From a virus: a DNA stretch of 55,418 nucleotides. The notes below the pieces were generated by a model. It had not been told where the DNA came from, ran no database searches, and saw only the letters and a program-made list of their open reading frames with translations. The first letter of the stretch is position 1. Each line of letters begins with the position of its first letter. This document shows, one piece after another, positions 39,992-49,224 of this stretch. The position numbers and the translations under genes are program-made. The stretch covers positions 1-55,418 of IMG/VR virus record IMGVR_UViG_3300013109_000037; one strand, 5' to 3'.

Positions 39992-40277
39992 TGTAAAATG
40001 CATACGCCTAGACACAGGTGAAGTCTTAATAGGGTTTGTCACCAAACACTATAATGGAGACTATACTATACAAGATGCACAAATATGTGTTTTAGAAGCG
40101 AAAGATGGAACTATGGAAGTCAATTTGGCACCATGGATTCCTTTCGCCAAAGAATATACTTTTAGAATAAAAAAACAATTGATACAAACAGTCTTTGATG
40201 CTAAACCTCAACTTGAAACTAATTTCAAAGTTGCAACAGGTAATACACACGGCGTCAGAGGCCAAATTAGGAAATAG
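39984..40277 (+). CDS. LSm-like small protein
   Basis: A 97-residue protein with an LSm/Hfq-like strand pattern (VKCIRLDTGEVLIGFVTKHYNGDYTIQDAQICVL) resembling the N-terminus of the protein at 9330. The next residues (LAPWIPFAKEYTFRIKKQLIQTVF) include a basic patch. RNA binding is only suggested by the fold-like pattern. Confidence 0.65.
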   Translation: MLDVKCIRLDTGEVLIGFVTKHYNGDYTIQDAQICVLEAKDGTMEVNLAPWIPFAKEYTFRIKKQLIQTVFDAKPQLETNFKVATGNTHGVRGQIRK

Positions 40278-40280
40278 ATT

Positions 40281-40514
40281 ATGAATGACTTTATCGATAG
40301 AGCTCTATCAGCTCAAGTAAAACAAGCAGATGCAATGATTGAGAAACACAAAGTTAATGTGGAGATTCTCACTAAAAATGCAGTGGGTGTTGCAGAACAT
40401 CCAGATATAATGGCAACAATTGAGAAAGAATTGGAACGCATTGCTTATTGGACCGATATCAAAAATGCTGCCAGTATTTTTGACTATAGACAGCAAAAGA
40501 CCCTTGTAGAATAG
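40281..40514 (+). CDS. Small helical protein of unknown function
   Basis: A 77-residue helical protein (MNDFIDRALSAQVKQADAMI) 3 nt after the LSm-like gene. Its last bases overlap the -35 of the gp43 promoter at 40504. No family recognised. Confidence 0.65.
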   Translation: MNDFIDRALSAQVKQADAMIEKHKVNVEILTKNAVGVAEHPDIMATIEKELERIAYWTDIKNAASIFDYRQQKTLVE

Positions 40515-40532
40515 ACCATAGTATAGTATAAT
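40504..40532 (+). promoter_or_regulatory. sigma70-like promoter of gp43, leaderless, with 10-bp dyad
   Basis: ACCC then TTGTAG, 17 nt, TATAAT, 6 nt, then the gp43 ATG at 40539. A perfect inverted repeat CCATAGTATA...TATACTATGG (40516-40542) spans the -10 and the start codon. Confidence 0.72.
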
Positions 40533-40538
40533 TATACT

Positions 40539-43046
40539 ATGGATTTTTACACTAATGTATGTCGTTCTCGTGATAAAATACTTGCAATAGGTTATAAGAA
40601 CGGAAAGAAACAAAAACTTTCTGTATCGTATAGACCGAATCTTTACATACCATCAAAGAAAAGTTCCTCCCCTTATAAGGCACTCGATGGTCGTCCATTA
40701 GAAGTTGTTAATCTCAACTCAATGGCAGGCGCCAAGAAATTCAAAGACAAGTATCAGAAGATAGATGGTTTTGAAGTTCATGGTTATGATAGATATGTTT
40801 ATACTTACATCTCAGATAAATTTCCTGGCAAAATAAATTTTGACCCACAACACATAAAGATTGCCACACTTGATATTGAGTGTGAATCAGAGAATGGTTT
40901 TCCAGAACCACACCAGGCAATCGAAAAAGTAAACGCAATTTCAATTAAACCTTTCGGCAAATCTACTGTCGTATTTGGTATTGGTGAATGGGAGACAGAG
41001 TCAGATGTAGTCTATGTGAACTGTAAAAACGAACAAGAACTATTAGTGAACTTCATGAAGTATTGGAGGTCAGAATGGTTTGATATCATTACAGGTTGGA
41101 ATGTAGATTCATTTGATATGACTTATCTTTGTAATCGATATGATAGATTGTTTGGTGAAGATACACATAAGAAGTTATCGCCATGGGGACAATCATCTCA
41201 AAGAGAATTCTTACAACATGGTTATCAGAGAACTCAGATATTTGATTTAAGTGGTGTCAATGTTGTTGACTATATGGAACTATACAAGAGGTCAACATTT
41301 CATAATCAAGAATCATATAAGTTAGATTACATTGCTCACTTTGAATTGGGTAAACAGAAGTTAGATTACTCAGAGTATGGTTCACTTCACACCTTATACA
41401 AAAATAATTATGCAAAGTATCTTGAATACAATGTTCGTGATGTTGTTCTCGTAGAAGAACTAGAAGAGAAATTAGGTTTCTTAGATTTAACACAGGCGAT
41501 GGCATATGATGCCAAGTGTAATTACATCGATACATTTGGTATGGTTAAGTATTGGGAAACTATCATATACAATTTCTTAAAAGAACAAGGTGTTCAGACA
41601 CCACCACAAAAGAAGAATGAGAATAAGAACAATCAGATAGTTGGTGCATATGTAAAAGAACCTATTGTAGGTGGACATAATTGGGTGATGTCATTTGACT
41701 TGAATAGTCTATATCCACATTTAATTATGCAGTGGAACATTTCGCCTGAGAAAATGATTAAAGGCAATCGTCAAGATGCAACAGTAGATAAAATGTTGTA
41801 TCAAGAAATGGACTTATCGATAGGTAAGAAGATGAATACTTCTATTGCACCTAATGGTGTCATGTTCTCTAGAGACAAACAAGGTTTCTTTCCTGAGATT
41901 ATGGAAATCATGTATGACGAAAGAAAGGCATGGAAGAAAAAGATGATTGAGTATCAGATAGAAAAAGAAAGAACAACTGATGCAAAAAGAATCAGACAAC
42001 TCGATACACTTATCAAAAGGGCATACAACAATCAACAAGTAAGAAAGATTGCATTGAACTCAGCATATGGTTCTATGGCGAATCAGTGGTTCGCCTTCTT
42101 TAGTGTTGACTTAGCAGAAGCAATTACAACTGCTGGCCAGTTGGTAATTAGATGGTCAGAGAAGATAGTCAATAGGTATCTTAATGAACTACTTAAAACA
42201 GATAATGAAGATTATGTAATCGCAATTGATACTGATTCAATTTATCTTACAATGGACAAATTTGTTAATGCAGTTATGCCAGAAGAAACAGATAAAGATA
42301 AGATTATCGATTTCTTATCTAAGGTAGAACATAAGATAGAAGAAGTATTAGAAGAAGGGTTTGTAGAACTTGCAGAGTATGTAAACGCATTTCAACAGAA
42401 GATGGAAATGGGCAGAGAAGTTATTGCAGATAAGGGTATTTGGACTGCAAAGAAAAGATACATTCTTAATGTGCATGATAACGAGGGTGTAAGATTAGAA
42501 GAACCAAAACTTAAACTCATGGGTATTGAGACTGCAAAGTCGTCTACGCCTTTGTGGGTTAGAAGAAGATTAGAACAAGCAATTAAACTTGTAATGACTG
42601 GAACAGAACAAGAACTATGGAATTTCGTAGAGACATCAAGAAAAGAGTTTAGAGAATTACCGCCAGAAGATGTTGCGTTCCCTAGAGGGTGCAGAGGTTT
42701 AATTCAATACGCAGACACTACAAATATATATTCAAAGGGTACACCAATTCATGTTAGAGGTTCATTGTTGTTTAATCATAGACTTAAAGAGATGAATCTT
42801 ATGAAGAGATATGAACCCATTTTAAATGGTGAGAAGATACACTTTACATATCTCACTATGCCTAATCCTATTAATGAGAATGTGATATCATTTACTAACT
42901 CATTGCCAAAAGAATTCGACTTACATAGATTTGTAGATTATGATTTACAGTTTGATAAATCATTTGTCGAACCACTCAAAAACATAGTTCAATTGATAGA
43001 TTGGAATGTAGAACCCACCGCATCATTAGATTCATTCTTCGGTTAG
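40539..43046 (+). CDS. 43: DNA polymerase gp43 (family B)
   Basis: An 835-residue replicative polymerase (T4: 898). The 3'-5' exonuclease DIE motif (LDIECES) puts Asp112 and Glu114 exactly at the T4 positions. Further motifs in order: ExoII GWNVDSFDM, ExoIII YNVRDVVLV, PolA SFDLNSLYPHL, PolB KIALNSAYGSM and PolC IDTDSIY. A C-terminal clamp-binding end (ASLDSFFG) matches T4 (…FL.MFDF type). It appears full length and uninterrupted. Confidence 0.97.
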   Translation: MDFYTNVCRSRDKILAIGYKNGKKQKLSVSYRPNLYIPSKKSSSPYKALDGRPLEVVNLNSMAGAKKFKDKYQKIDGFEVHGYDRYVYTYISDKFPGKINFDPQHIKIATLDIECESENGFPEPHQAIEKVNAISIKPFGKSTVVFGIGEWETESDVVYVNCKNEQELLVNFMKYWRSEWFDIITGWNVDSFDMTYLCNRYDRLFGEDTHKKLSPWGQSSQREFLQHGYQRTQIFDLSGVNVVDYMELYKRSTFHNQESYKLDYIAHFELGKQKLDYSEYGSLHTLYKNNYAKYLEYNVRDVVLVEELEEKLGFLDLTQAMAYDAKCNYIDTFGMVKYWETIIYNFLKEQGVQTPPQKKNENKNNQIVGAYVKEPIVGGHNWVMSFDLNSLYPHLIMQWNISPEKMIKGNRQDATVDKMLYQEMDLSIGKKMNTSIAPNGVMFSRDKQGFFPEIMEIMYDERKAWKKKMIEYQIEKERTTDAKRIRQLDTLIKRAYNNQQVRKIALNSAYGSMANQWFAFFSVDLAEAITTAGQLVIRWSEKIVNRYLNELLKTDNEDYVIAIDTDSIYLTMDKFVNAVMPEETDKDKIIDFLSKVEHKIEEVLEEGFVELAEYVNAFQQKMEMGREVIADKGIWTAKKRYILNVHDNEGVRLEEPKLKLMGIETAKSSTPLWVRRRLEQAIKLVMTGTEQELWNFVETSRKEFRELPPEDVAFPRGCRGLIQYADTTNIYSKGTPIHVRGSLLFNHRLKEMNLMKRYEPILNGEKIHFTYLTMPNPINENVISFTNSLPKEFDLHRFVDYDLQFDKSFVEPLKNIVQLIDWNVEPTASLDSFFG

Positions 43047-43053
43047 AAAAACA

Positions 43054-43060
43054 CTAAATA
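43054..43060 (+). promoter_or_regulatory. Late promoter CTAAATA before iscU
   Basis: CTAAATA with 7 nt to the ATG at 43068, so the predicted transcript starts about 2 nt from the codon. No Shine-Dalgarno sequence is present. Confidence 0.6.
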
Positions 43061-43067
43061 TATTAAT

Positions 43068-43487
43068 ATGGCATATAGTAAGAAGGTCATAGACAGATTT
43101 GAATCTGTTCTAAATGATCCGCATAAACACTCGGTGGGCAGTTTTGATCCTAATGACCCTAATGTTGCTACAGGCATGACAGGTGCACCTGCATGTGGAG
43201 ATGTAATGAGATTACAAATTAAACTTAACGATAAAGAAAGAATCGTTGATGTTAAATTTAAAACATATGGATGTGGAAGTGCAATCGCATCATCTACATT
43301 GTTTGTTGATATGCTGAAAGGTAAAACAATTGAAGAGGCAAAACAAGTCAAAGATAAAGATATAGCAAAAGCACTTGAATTGCCACCAATCAAATTGCAT
43401 TGTTCAGTTCTTGCAGAAGATTCTATAAGACAGGCAATAACAGATTGGGAAAATAAAAAAGAACATAGACAACACAATTATGTATAG
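43068..43487 (+). CDS. iscU: Fe-S cluster scaffold protein IscU
   Basis: A complete 139-residue IscU-type scaffold. The three cluster ligands and the key Asp are present: Cys43 and Asp45 in GAPACGDVM, Cys69 in TYGCGSAIASS and Cys112 in LHCSVLAED. The HscA-binding motif is LPPIK (residues 105-109; LPPVK in E. coli). It would assemble Fe-S clusters on demand using the host IscS cysteine desulfurase, as no IscS is encoded here. It sits between gp43 and a nuclease, an unusual place in a T4-like core. A long ORF on the opposite strand is a shadow. Confidence 0.95.
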   Translation: MAYSKKVIDRFESVLNDPHKHSVGSFDPNDPNVATGMTGAPACGDVMRLQIKLNDKERIVDVKFKTYGCGSAIASSTLFVDMLKGKTIEEAKQVKDKDIAKALELPPIKLHCSVLAEDSIRQAITDWENKKEHRQHNYV

Positions 43488-43911
43488 ATATAAAGTAAAT
43501 GTCGTAAGAGTCGTGGACGGAGACACAGTTGATGTTGATGTAGACCTTGGTTTCGGAATGGTTTACAAAAAACAAAGAGTTAGGATGTTGGGTATTGATA
43601 CACCTGAATCTAGAACTCGTGATTTAGTAGAAAAGAAATTTGGTAAAGCTTCTAAAGCTCATCTCGCAAAAATCTTAGAAGAAGGAGATATCCAAATGGT
43701 TTCTCATGACAGAGGAAAGTTTGGAAGAATCTTAGGTAATTTATATCATGGTTCTTCTTCTTATTCTATCAATCAACAGATGATTGATGACCATCATGCA
43801 GTCGCATACACAGGTGGTAATAAAGAAGAAGTTGAAAAACAACATATGGCCAACAGAAAAGTTTTGATAGAGAATGGGACAGTGGAGTTGGAGAATGGAA
43901 ACGGATCATAA
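43480..43911 (+). CDS. Thermonuclease-like (SNase family) protein
   Basis: A 143-residue staphylococcal-nuclease-fold protein: VVDGDTVDVDVDLG (Ca-binding Asp region), RVRMLGIDTPESR with the active Arg, and HDRGKFGRILGNLY with the second Arg. The family cuts DNA or RNA, but some members are only binding modules. No signal peptide, so it acts in the cytoplasm. It overlaps iscU by 8 bases. Confidence 0.9.
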   Translation: MYRYKVNVVRVVDGDTVDVDVDLGFGMVYKKQRVRMLGIDTPESRTRDLVEKKFGKASKAHLAKILEEGDIQMVSHDRGKFGRILGNLYHGSSSYSINQQMIDDHHAVAYTGGNKEEVEKQHMANRKVLIENGTVELENGNGS

Positions 43912-44113
43912 TATGCTGATAACACTTATGGATGTATTCTACATCTTAATGATTATCACAATATTTGGATTCATTGTTCATCTTGAAACACAGATGAAAC
44001 TTATTCTAGAAATGATGAAAGAACGATGGACAGGTCATTCACTAGAAGAAGATTTTTATACAGATACCCTAAAAGATTTAGAAAAGTCTCTAGACAAAAT
44101 TGACCATAAGTAG
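43895..44113 (+). CDS. Small membrane protein
   Basis: A 72-residue protein with one membrane helix (ITLMDVFYILMIITIFGFIV) and a helical, charged tail (FYTDTLKDLEKSLDK). The ATG at 43895 has ggag upstream; ATGs at 43874 and 43913 are alternatives. It overlaps the nuclease gene by 17 bases. Confidence 0.6.
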   Translation: METDHNMLITLMDVFYILMIITIFGFIVHLETQMKLILEMMKERWTGHSLEEDFYTDTLKDLEKSLDKIDHK

Positions 44114-44131
44114 TATACTGGAAACAGTATA
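44114..44131 (+). promoter_or_regulatory. Perfect hairpin upstream of uvsX
   Basis: A 7-bp stem TATACTG with CAGTATA closed by a GAAA (GNRA) tetraloop, followed by an A-run and T-run. It starts one base after the previous stop codon and lies 32 nt before the uvsX ATG. It may be a terminator, RNA-stability or promoter-associated element. Confidence 0.55.
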
Positions 44132-44162
44132 AAAAAACTTTTATATTATGGAGAAGTGAAAT

Positions 44163-45218
44163 ATGTCATTCATCAAAGACTTAGTTAAAGCATCCGGCAA
44201 TGAATACGCAGGTATTGTTGCAGATGGTGTTGCAGCTGGAGATGTTGACTCATTCGTAGACAGTGGGTCATATGTCTTCAATGCATTATTAAGTGGCTCA
44301 CTATTCGGTGGGTTACCTAAAAACAAAATTACTGCAATCGCAGGAGAATCAGCAACAGGTAAAACTTACTTCGCATTAGGAATGTGCAAACAATTCTTAG
44401 AAGATAATCCTGAAGCTGCTGTTATCTATTTTGAATCTGAATCTGCTCTTAGTAAGCAAATGATTGAAGATAGAGGAATAGATTCAAACAGAGTTGTTAT
44501 CGTGCCTGTAATAACAGTTCAACAATTTAGAAATCAGGCAATCAATATTCTCGATAGATATCTAGAAACACCAGAAGACGATAGACCTCCTATGATGTTT
44601 TGTTTAGATAGTCTTGGTATGTTATCAACTACAAAAGAAATCGAAGATACTGCTGAAGGAAAGGAAACTAAAGACATGACTCGTGCCCAAATAACAAAGG
44701 GTGCATTTAGAGTATTAACTCTAAAACTTGGTCGTGCAGGAGTTCCTATGATAGTCACGAACCACACATATGATGTGATTGGTTCTATGTTCCCACAGAA
44801 AGAAATGGGTGGTGGTAGTGGACTTAAATATGCCGCTAGTTCAATCATATATCTTTCTAGAAGAAAAGAGAAAGAGGGAACTGAGATTATAGGAAACATC
44901 ATTCATTGTAAGAACGCAAAGTCAAGACTTACTGTTGAGAACAGAATGGTCGATGTCAGATTGACATATGATAAAGGACTAGATAGATATTATGGTCTAC
45001 TAGACCTTGCACTTGCAAGTGGAGTTTTTGAAAAATCTTCAACCAGAGTCAAACTACCAAATGGAAAAACAGAGTTTGGTAAAACGATTAATAATAATCC
45101 AGAGAAATACTTCACAGATGAAGTAATGGAAAAACTTGAAAAGGTAGCAAATCAATATTTTAAATATGGAAACAACGAGAATAGAACAGACGATACTCAA
45201 GAATCTGATACAGAATGA
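44163..45218 (+). CDS. uvsX: Recombinase UvsX (RecA family)
   Basis: A 351-residue RecA-like strand-exchange protein (T4 UvsX: 391). Walker A is GESATGKT (residues 61-68), the Walker B region is [11 protein letters not shown], and loop residues [18 protein letters not shown] and the C-terminal [15 protein letters not shown] are typical. With UvsY it starts recombination-dependent replication. Its last 53 bases are shared with the helicase gene. Confidence 0.96.
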   Translation: MSFIKDLVKASGNEYAGIVADGVAAGDVDSFVDSGSYVFNALLSGSLFGGLPKNKITAIAGESATGKTYFALGMCKQFLEDNPEAAVIYFESESALSKQMIEDRGIDSNRVVIVPVITVQQFRNQAINILDRYLETPEDDRPPMMFCLDSLGMLSTTKEIEDTAEGKETKDMTRAQITKGAFRVLTLKLGRAGVPMIVTNHTYDVIGSMFPQKEMGGGSGLKYAASSIIYLSRRKEKEGTEIIGNIIHCKNAKSRLTVENRMVDVRLTYDKGLDRYYGLLDLALASGVFEKSSTRVKLPNGKTEFGKTINNNPEKYFTDEVMEKLEKVANQYFKYGNNENRTDDTQESDTE

Positions 45219-46554
45219 CGAGTTTTCACGGAAAGTAATTCCTTTCCTAAAACCTGAGTATTTTGCCGATTCATCAGAGCAATTGGTATACAAAGAAATT
45301 ACACATTATTTCGATAAGTATACTAAGAGCCCAACACTCGAAGCACTTCTCATTAACCTAGACAACATCACCTCTGAGTCAGAGAATGTAGTCAAAGGAT
45401 CCAAAGAGTTGTTGGGCTCGATGCCTAAAGATGAAACACCTATAGAATGGCTTATTGATGAAACAGAATCTTGGTGCAAAGATAGAGCAATCTATATTGC
45501 AGTTATGGATTCTATTGAAGTCTTAGATAAAAAATCTCAAAGGTCGACCGGCGAAATACCAGAGTTATTAAAGGATGCCCTTTCCGTGTCTTTTGACCAA
45601 CACATTGGTCATGACCAACTCGAAGATGCAGAACAAAGACATGATTTCTATACGCATGAAGAAGAGAAATTACCTTTTGATTTAGAATACTTTAATAAGA
45701 TTACAAAAGGTGGTCTGCCAAATAAGACATTAAACATATGTCTTGCAGGAACAGGTGTTGGTAAATCATTATTCATGTGTCATATGGCGTCAAGTTCTTT
45801 GATGCAGAATAAGAATGTATTGTATATCACTATGGAAATGAGTGAAGAAAGAATTGCAGAGAGAATAGATGCAAACATCATGAATGTTCCTATGAAAGAT
45901 TTACCAGACTTATCTAAGAAAGAATATGGTAAGAAGATTGGTAGACTTAAGAACAAGACAAAGGGTAAACTTATATGTAAAGAATACCCAACAGCAGCCG
46001 CTCATGCAGGACATTTCAGACATCTATTACAAGAATTAAACATCAAAAAAGATTTTCAACCAGATGTTATTTTTGTAGACTACTTAAACATTTGTGCATC
46101 TCAGAGAATTAGACCAGGCGCTGGTGCAAACTCATATACATTGGTGAAGAGTATAGCAGAAGAACTTAGAGGCATTGCAGTAGAATATGATGTACCAATT
46201 GTGAGTGCAACACAAACTACAAGAAGTGGTTTCGGTTCCACTGATATTGGTTTAGAAGATACATCAGAATCATTTGGTTTACCAGCAACTGCTGACTTAA
46301 TGTTCGCATTGATTACATCAGAGGAACTTGAAGAATTAGACCAATTTGTCGTAAAACAATTGAAGAACAGATACAATGACCCCACGATATTTAAACGATT
46401 TGTTATAGGTGTCGATAGGTCAAGAATGAAACTGTATGATGTAGAACAAGAGGCACAGGAAGAATTAGTCGATGGCGAACTATTAATTGATGATAGTATT
46501 CCTGTTGCTGATAGAACAAGACCATCAGACAAGTTTAACGATTTCAAGGTGTAG
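45166..46554 (+). CDS. 41: Replicative helicase gp41 (DnaB family)
   Basis: A 462-residue hexameric 5'-3' helicase (T4 gp41: 475). An N-terminal helical domain ([19 protein letters not shown]) precedes the RecA core: Walker [10 protein letters not shown], Walker [11 protein letters not shown], and the DnaB-type [11 protein letters not shown] and [10 protein letters not shown] stretches. It overlaps uvsX by 53 bases in another frame, an unusually long overlap for two essential genes, implying tight co-translation. Confidence 0.95.
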   Translation: METTRIEQTILKNLIQNDEFSRKVIPFLKPEYFADSSEQLVYKEITHYFDKYTKSPTLEALLINLDNITSESENVVKGSKELLGSMPKDETPIEWLIDETESWCKDRAIYIAVMDSIEVLDKKSQRSTGEIPELLKDALSVSFDQHIGHDQLEDAEQRHDFYTHEEEKLPFDLEYFNKITKGGLPNKTLNICLAGTGVGKSLFMCHMASSSLMQNKNVLYITMEMSEERIAERIDANIMNVPMKDLPDLSKKEYGKKIGRLKNKTKGKLICKEYPTAAAHAGHFRHLLQELNIKKDFQPDVIFVDYLNICASQRIRPGAGANSYTLVKSIAEELRGIAVEYDVPIVSATQTTRSGFGSTDIGLEDTSESFGLPATADLMFALITSEELEELDQFVVKQLKNRYNDPTIFKRFVIGVDRSRMKLYDVEQEAQEELVDGELLIDDSIPVADRTRPSDKFNDFKV

Positions 46555-46555
46555 T

Positions 46556-46690
46556 ATGGGCGTAAGAGCGTGGAGAAATAAAAACATTAGGGTCAGAAGA
46601 CAAAGAGCCTTAGACAGACTAAAAAAAATTAAAGAACCGACTAAGAGGGAGTTGAGAGATATTGCAATTCTCGAAGAGAGATTAAGATAA
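46556..46690 (+). CDS. Small very basic protein
   Basis: A 44-residue protein (MGVRAWRNKNIRVRRQRALD) with 12 Arg and 6 Lys, probably a nucleic-acid or ribosome-binding peptide. The ATG lies 1 nt after the gp41 stop; a longer in-frame start at 46487 sits inside gp41. Its stop overlaps the next start (TAATG). Confidence 0.6.
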   Translation: MGVRAWRNKNIRVRRQRALDRLKKIKEPTKRELRDIAILEERLR

Positions 46691-47022
46691 TGAAAAAACT
46701 TAGAATAGAAGATATAGGTGGAGAAATTATTAAAGACACTTCTCGATATCTATTAAAAGATAATCCTTTTGGCGAACACTTAACTCTTAGCAGTACAATG
46801 TTAAGGGCGAATCAGTCAACAACTGGACATTCACATGACGACCAAGAAGAAGTTTATTACTTTCATAAAGGTATGGGTGAAATGCAGATTGATGATGAAA
46901 GATTTCCTGTAGAGGCAGGAGATATAGTTTGTATTCATAAGAAAGAATTTCATAGAGTTTTTAATACAGGTTTTTTTGGTTTATATTTTATATGTGTATT
47001 TGAGGGAGGAAGAAATCACTAA
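46690..47022 (+). CDS. Cupin-fold protein
   Basis: A 110-residue single-domain cupin. The metal-site motifs are intact: GHSHDDQEEVYYFHKGMGEMQ and DIVCIHKKEFHRVFN, giving His, His, Glu and His ligands. Such small cupins include sugar-phosphate isomerases and dioxygenases; the substrate is unknown. It is coupled to the neighbours by one-base overlaps on both sides. Confidence 0.82.
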   Translation: MKKLRIEDIGGEIIKDTSRYLLKDNPFGEHLTLSSTMLRANQSTTGHSHDDQEEVYYFHKGMGEMQIDDERFPVEAGDIVCIHKKEFHRVFNTGFFGLYFICVFEGGRNH

Positions 47023-48302
47023 TGGAACCATTTGTTCAGAAACAATTTGATGAGTATCAGGCCAATAGACCTGAGAAAGATATCATCTCTAGAGAAGAAC
47101 TCAGAGAGATGATAATCAAAGATTTATCATTTGTTTCTAAAATGGGTGTGGCAGAATACACCTTATACCAGAAGTATCAGGAAATACATTTAAAATATCC
47201 AACACAAACAGTCTCAACATTGTATGGTGAAGAAGTAAACTTTGTAAACGAAGACCATTTAAAACTAATCAATGAGACTAAGAATAACATATGGTTTCCA
47301 AATACATATGCAGACTTCGTTAATCTAGAACCAGAATTGATATACACTGATTCTGAGAAAGATAGACAAGCCGCTGGTTCTCTTACTGAGAGGTGGAATT
47401 GTTTAAGAACAATGACACACAGCCAGAAGAATTCATCTAACATTGGTAGAAATCTGCATTATATAGTTAGAGATAAAGTCACAGGTAAGTATCTTGGTGT
47501 CATTTGTATCACAGGCGACTTCATTGACTTAACACCTAGAGATGAATACATTGGTTGGGAGAGAATATACAAAACGAATTCTGGTAAACTGAATACCAGT
47601 GCTATAGGTTCGAGTATTCTCCCAACACAACCACTTGGTTTTAATTACACAGGTGGTAAACTCATGGCATTGTTATGCACTGCCGATGTGATACAGAAAC
47701 AGTGGGAAGAAAACTATGGTGATAAGTTAGTTGGTATGACTACTACATCATTGTATGGTAAAACTAAGACAGGTGGTTTATCACAATACGATAGACTTAA
47801 ACATTGGAAGAAAATGGGTTATAGTAAAGGTTCATTATCATTTGAAATGACCAAAGACACTGAAAGAGCTATGCTTGACTACGCAGAACATCATTTTAAC
47901 GAGAGATATTTTTTATTGTATGTTGCAAAACGAGAGAGTGGCCAGACATTGAAGAGAGACCATAGAAATCGTATGAGACAGTTCATGTATTCACAGTTAA
48001 AGATACCAAAAGAATTACAGAAGAGTGACCATCAAAGAGGCATTTATTATTCTACATTCTATGAAAACTCTAGAGAGTTTCTTAGAGGTGAGATAGAAGA
48101 AGACCAGTTAGTTAGAAACTCTAACGATGGTTCAGTAGAATCATTAACTCAGTTATGGAAAGAGAAATATGCCGCTAAGAGAATTACTAATCTTATGAAA
48201 TCAGATAGACAAAATTTAACTGAGACATTATTCTACGATGATATAATTAGTATGTCGTGGGAAGAATGTAAAGAAAAATATTTAGGAGATGTAGGTCGAT
48301 GA
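47022..48302 (+). CDS. DUF4338/DruA-like protein, second copy
   Basis: A 426-residue paralogue of the protein at 36548, with ILPTQPLGFNYTGGKLMALLC and TTSLYGKTK as the shared core, and a further YDRLKHWKKMGYSKGS motif. The long N-terminal helical region and Arg-rich C-terminal end are particular to this copy. Similarity to DUF4338 (DruA) is a visual impression. The gene is in an operon with a cupin and a 2OG oxygenase. Confidence 0.6.
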   Translation: MEPFVQKQFDEYQANRPEKDIISREELREMIIKDLSFVSKMGVAEYTLYQKYQEIHLKYPTQTVSTLYGEEVNFVNEDHLKLINETKNNIWFPNTYADFVNLEPELIYTDSEKDRQAAGSLTERWNCLRTMTHSQKNSSNIGRNLHYIVRDKVTGKYLGVICITGDFIDLTPRDEYIGWERIYKTNSGKLNTSAIGSSILPTQPLGFNYTGGKLMALLCTADVIQKQWEENYGDKLVGMTTTSLYGKTKTGGLSQYDRLKHWKKMGYSKGSLSFEMTKDTERAMLDYAEHHFNERYFLLYVAKRESGQTLKRDHRNRMRQFMYSQLKIPKELQKSDHQRGIYYSTFYENSREFLRGEIEEDQLVRNSNDGSVESLTQLWKEKYAAKRITNLMKSDRQNLTETLFYDDIISMSWEECKEKYLGDVGR

Positions 48303-48973
48303 TACCAATAACAATAGTTGACGACTTTTTAAATGAACCACACCAACTTGTAGAGTTGGCCAATAGATTAGAATTTACACCTGACCCAAATGGAATGTGG
48401 CCTGGTACTAGAAGTCGACCACTTCATGAAGTACATGAAATATTTTATGATAATCTTGTCACAAAAACGATGAGTTTATTTCAAGCTTTACCTGATTTGG
48501 GTCAAAGTGATAGAGAGTATTCTTCATATGGGTCATCTGCTGTAGGGTTAGTTGATTGCACTATGGCATTTCAAAGGATTCCTGCCAAGATGCATCGTGG
48601 GTGGATTCATAGTGATAATGGTTATGCAACAGGCATACTTTATCTAAATGATAGTGATGGCACTTCAATCTATACTAGTAAGGAAGGTACACTACTTGAC
48701 CCAGCTCATATTGAAACAAAAACGAAATGTAATCTTCAAGGTTATATGACTGAGAGGGACACACTAGTTCAAATGGAGTTTAACGATTCATTTGAAGAAC
48801 ATGTAAATGTTAAGGGCAAATTTAATAGACTATTGTTAATGCCGAATTGTTATCATGGTGCTAACAATTTCGAAGTTGAAGAAGAAGAAAGATTAACATT
48901 AGTTATGTTCTTTCATAGAATTTCAGGCGAACCCATGCCTATAGAAAGAATGAGAGCGGTAAGAACAATATGA
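48299..48973 (+). CDS. 2OG-Fe(II) oxygenase-like protein
   Basis: A 224-residue protein with a dioxygenase double-stranded beta-helix pattern. Metal-site candidates: H and D in RGWIHSDNGYATG and the distal H in PNCYHGANNF, followed by the Arg in ERLTLVMFFHR. The short beta segment GILYLND between them is typical of phage members. The substrate is unknown. It overlaps its neighbours by 4 bases on each side. Confidence 0.8.
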   Translation: MIPITIVDDFLNEPHQLVELANRLEFTPDPNGMWPGTRSRPLHEVHEIFYDNLVTKTMSLFQALPDLGQSDREYSSYGSSAVGLVDCTMAFQRIPAKMHRGWIHSDNGYATGILYLNDSDGTSIYTSKEGTLLDPAHIETKTKCNLQGYMTERDTLVQMEFNDSFEEHVNVKGKFNRLLLMPNCYHGANNFEVEEEERLTLVMFFHRISGEPMPIERMRAVRTI

Positions 48974-49224
48974 ATATACTAGACATGGTTCCAGTTAAAA
49001 AAAGAGGGGTCTTAATCGAAGATAAGAAGATTAGAATCGATAGAGACCAATATAGAGAATTTACTATAATGGTAGCTAAATTAGAATCTCTTGGTCATGA
49101 ACTACTATATGTAGTACAACATGAGACAGAGGGAGATATGTTTACAGTAGAACTTCTAGGTGAATATGACTTAGAAGAATTAGATAGAATACTTGAAGAG
49201 GAGAATGGGGCTGTAGCTCAGTAG
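48970..49224 (+). CDS. Small protein of unknown function overlapping tRNA-Ala
   Basis: An 84-residue protein (MNILDMVPVKKRGVLIEDKK) with an acidic helical C-terminus. Its last 18 bases, including the TAG stop, are also the first 18 bases of the tRNA-Ala gene, so maturation of the tRNA destroys the 3' end of this mRNA. It overlaps the oxygenase by 4 bases. Confidence 0.65.
   Translation: MNILDMVPVKKRGVLIEDKKIRIDRDQYREFTIMVAKLESLGHELLYVVQHETEGDMFTVELLGEYDLEELDRILEEENGAVAQ

Noticed and set aside
43043-43477. A 144-codon ORF on the minus strand with Ser/Leu-rich product
   Set aside because: It is the antisense shadow of iscU, whose catalytic motifs are intact; no promoter or ribosome-binding site serves it.
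44100-44133. TTGACC...TATAAA as a sigma70 promoter for uvsX
   Set aside because: The spacing of 22 nt is too long; only the GAAA hairpin is reported.
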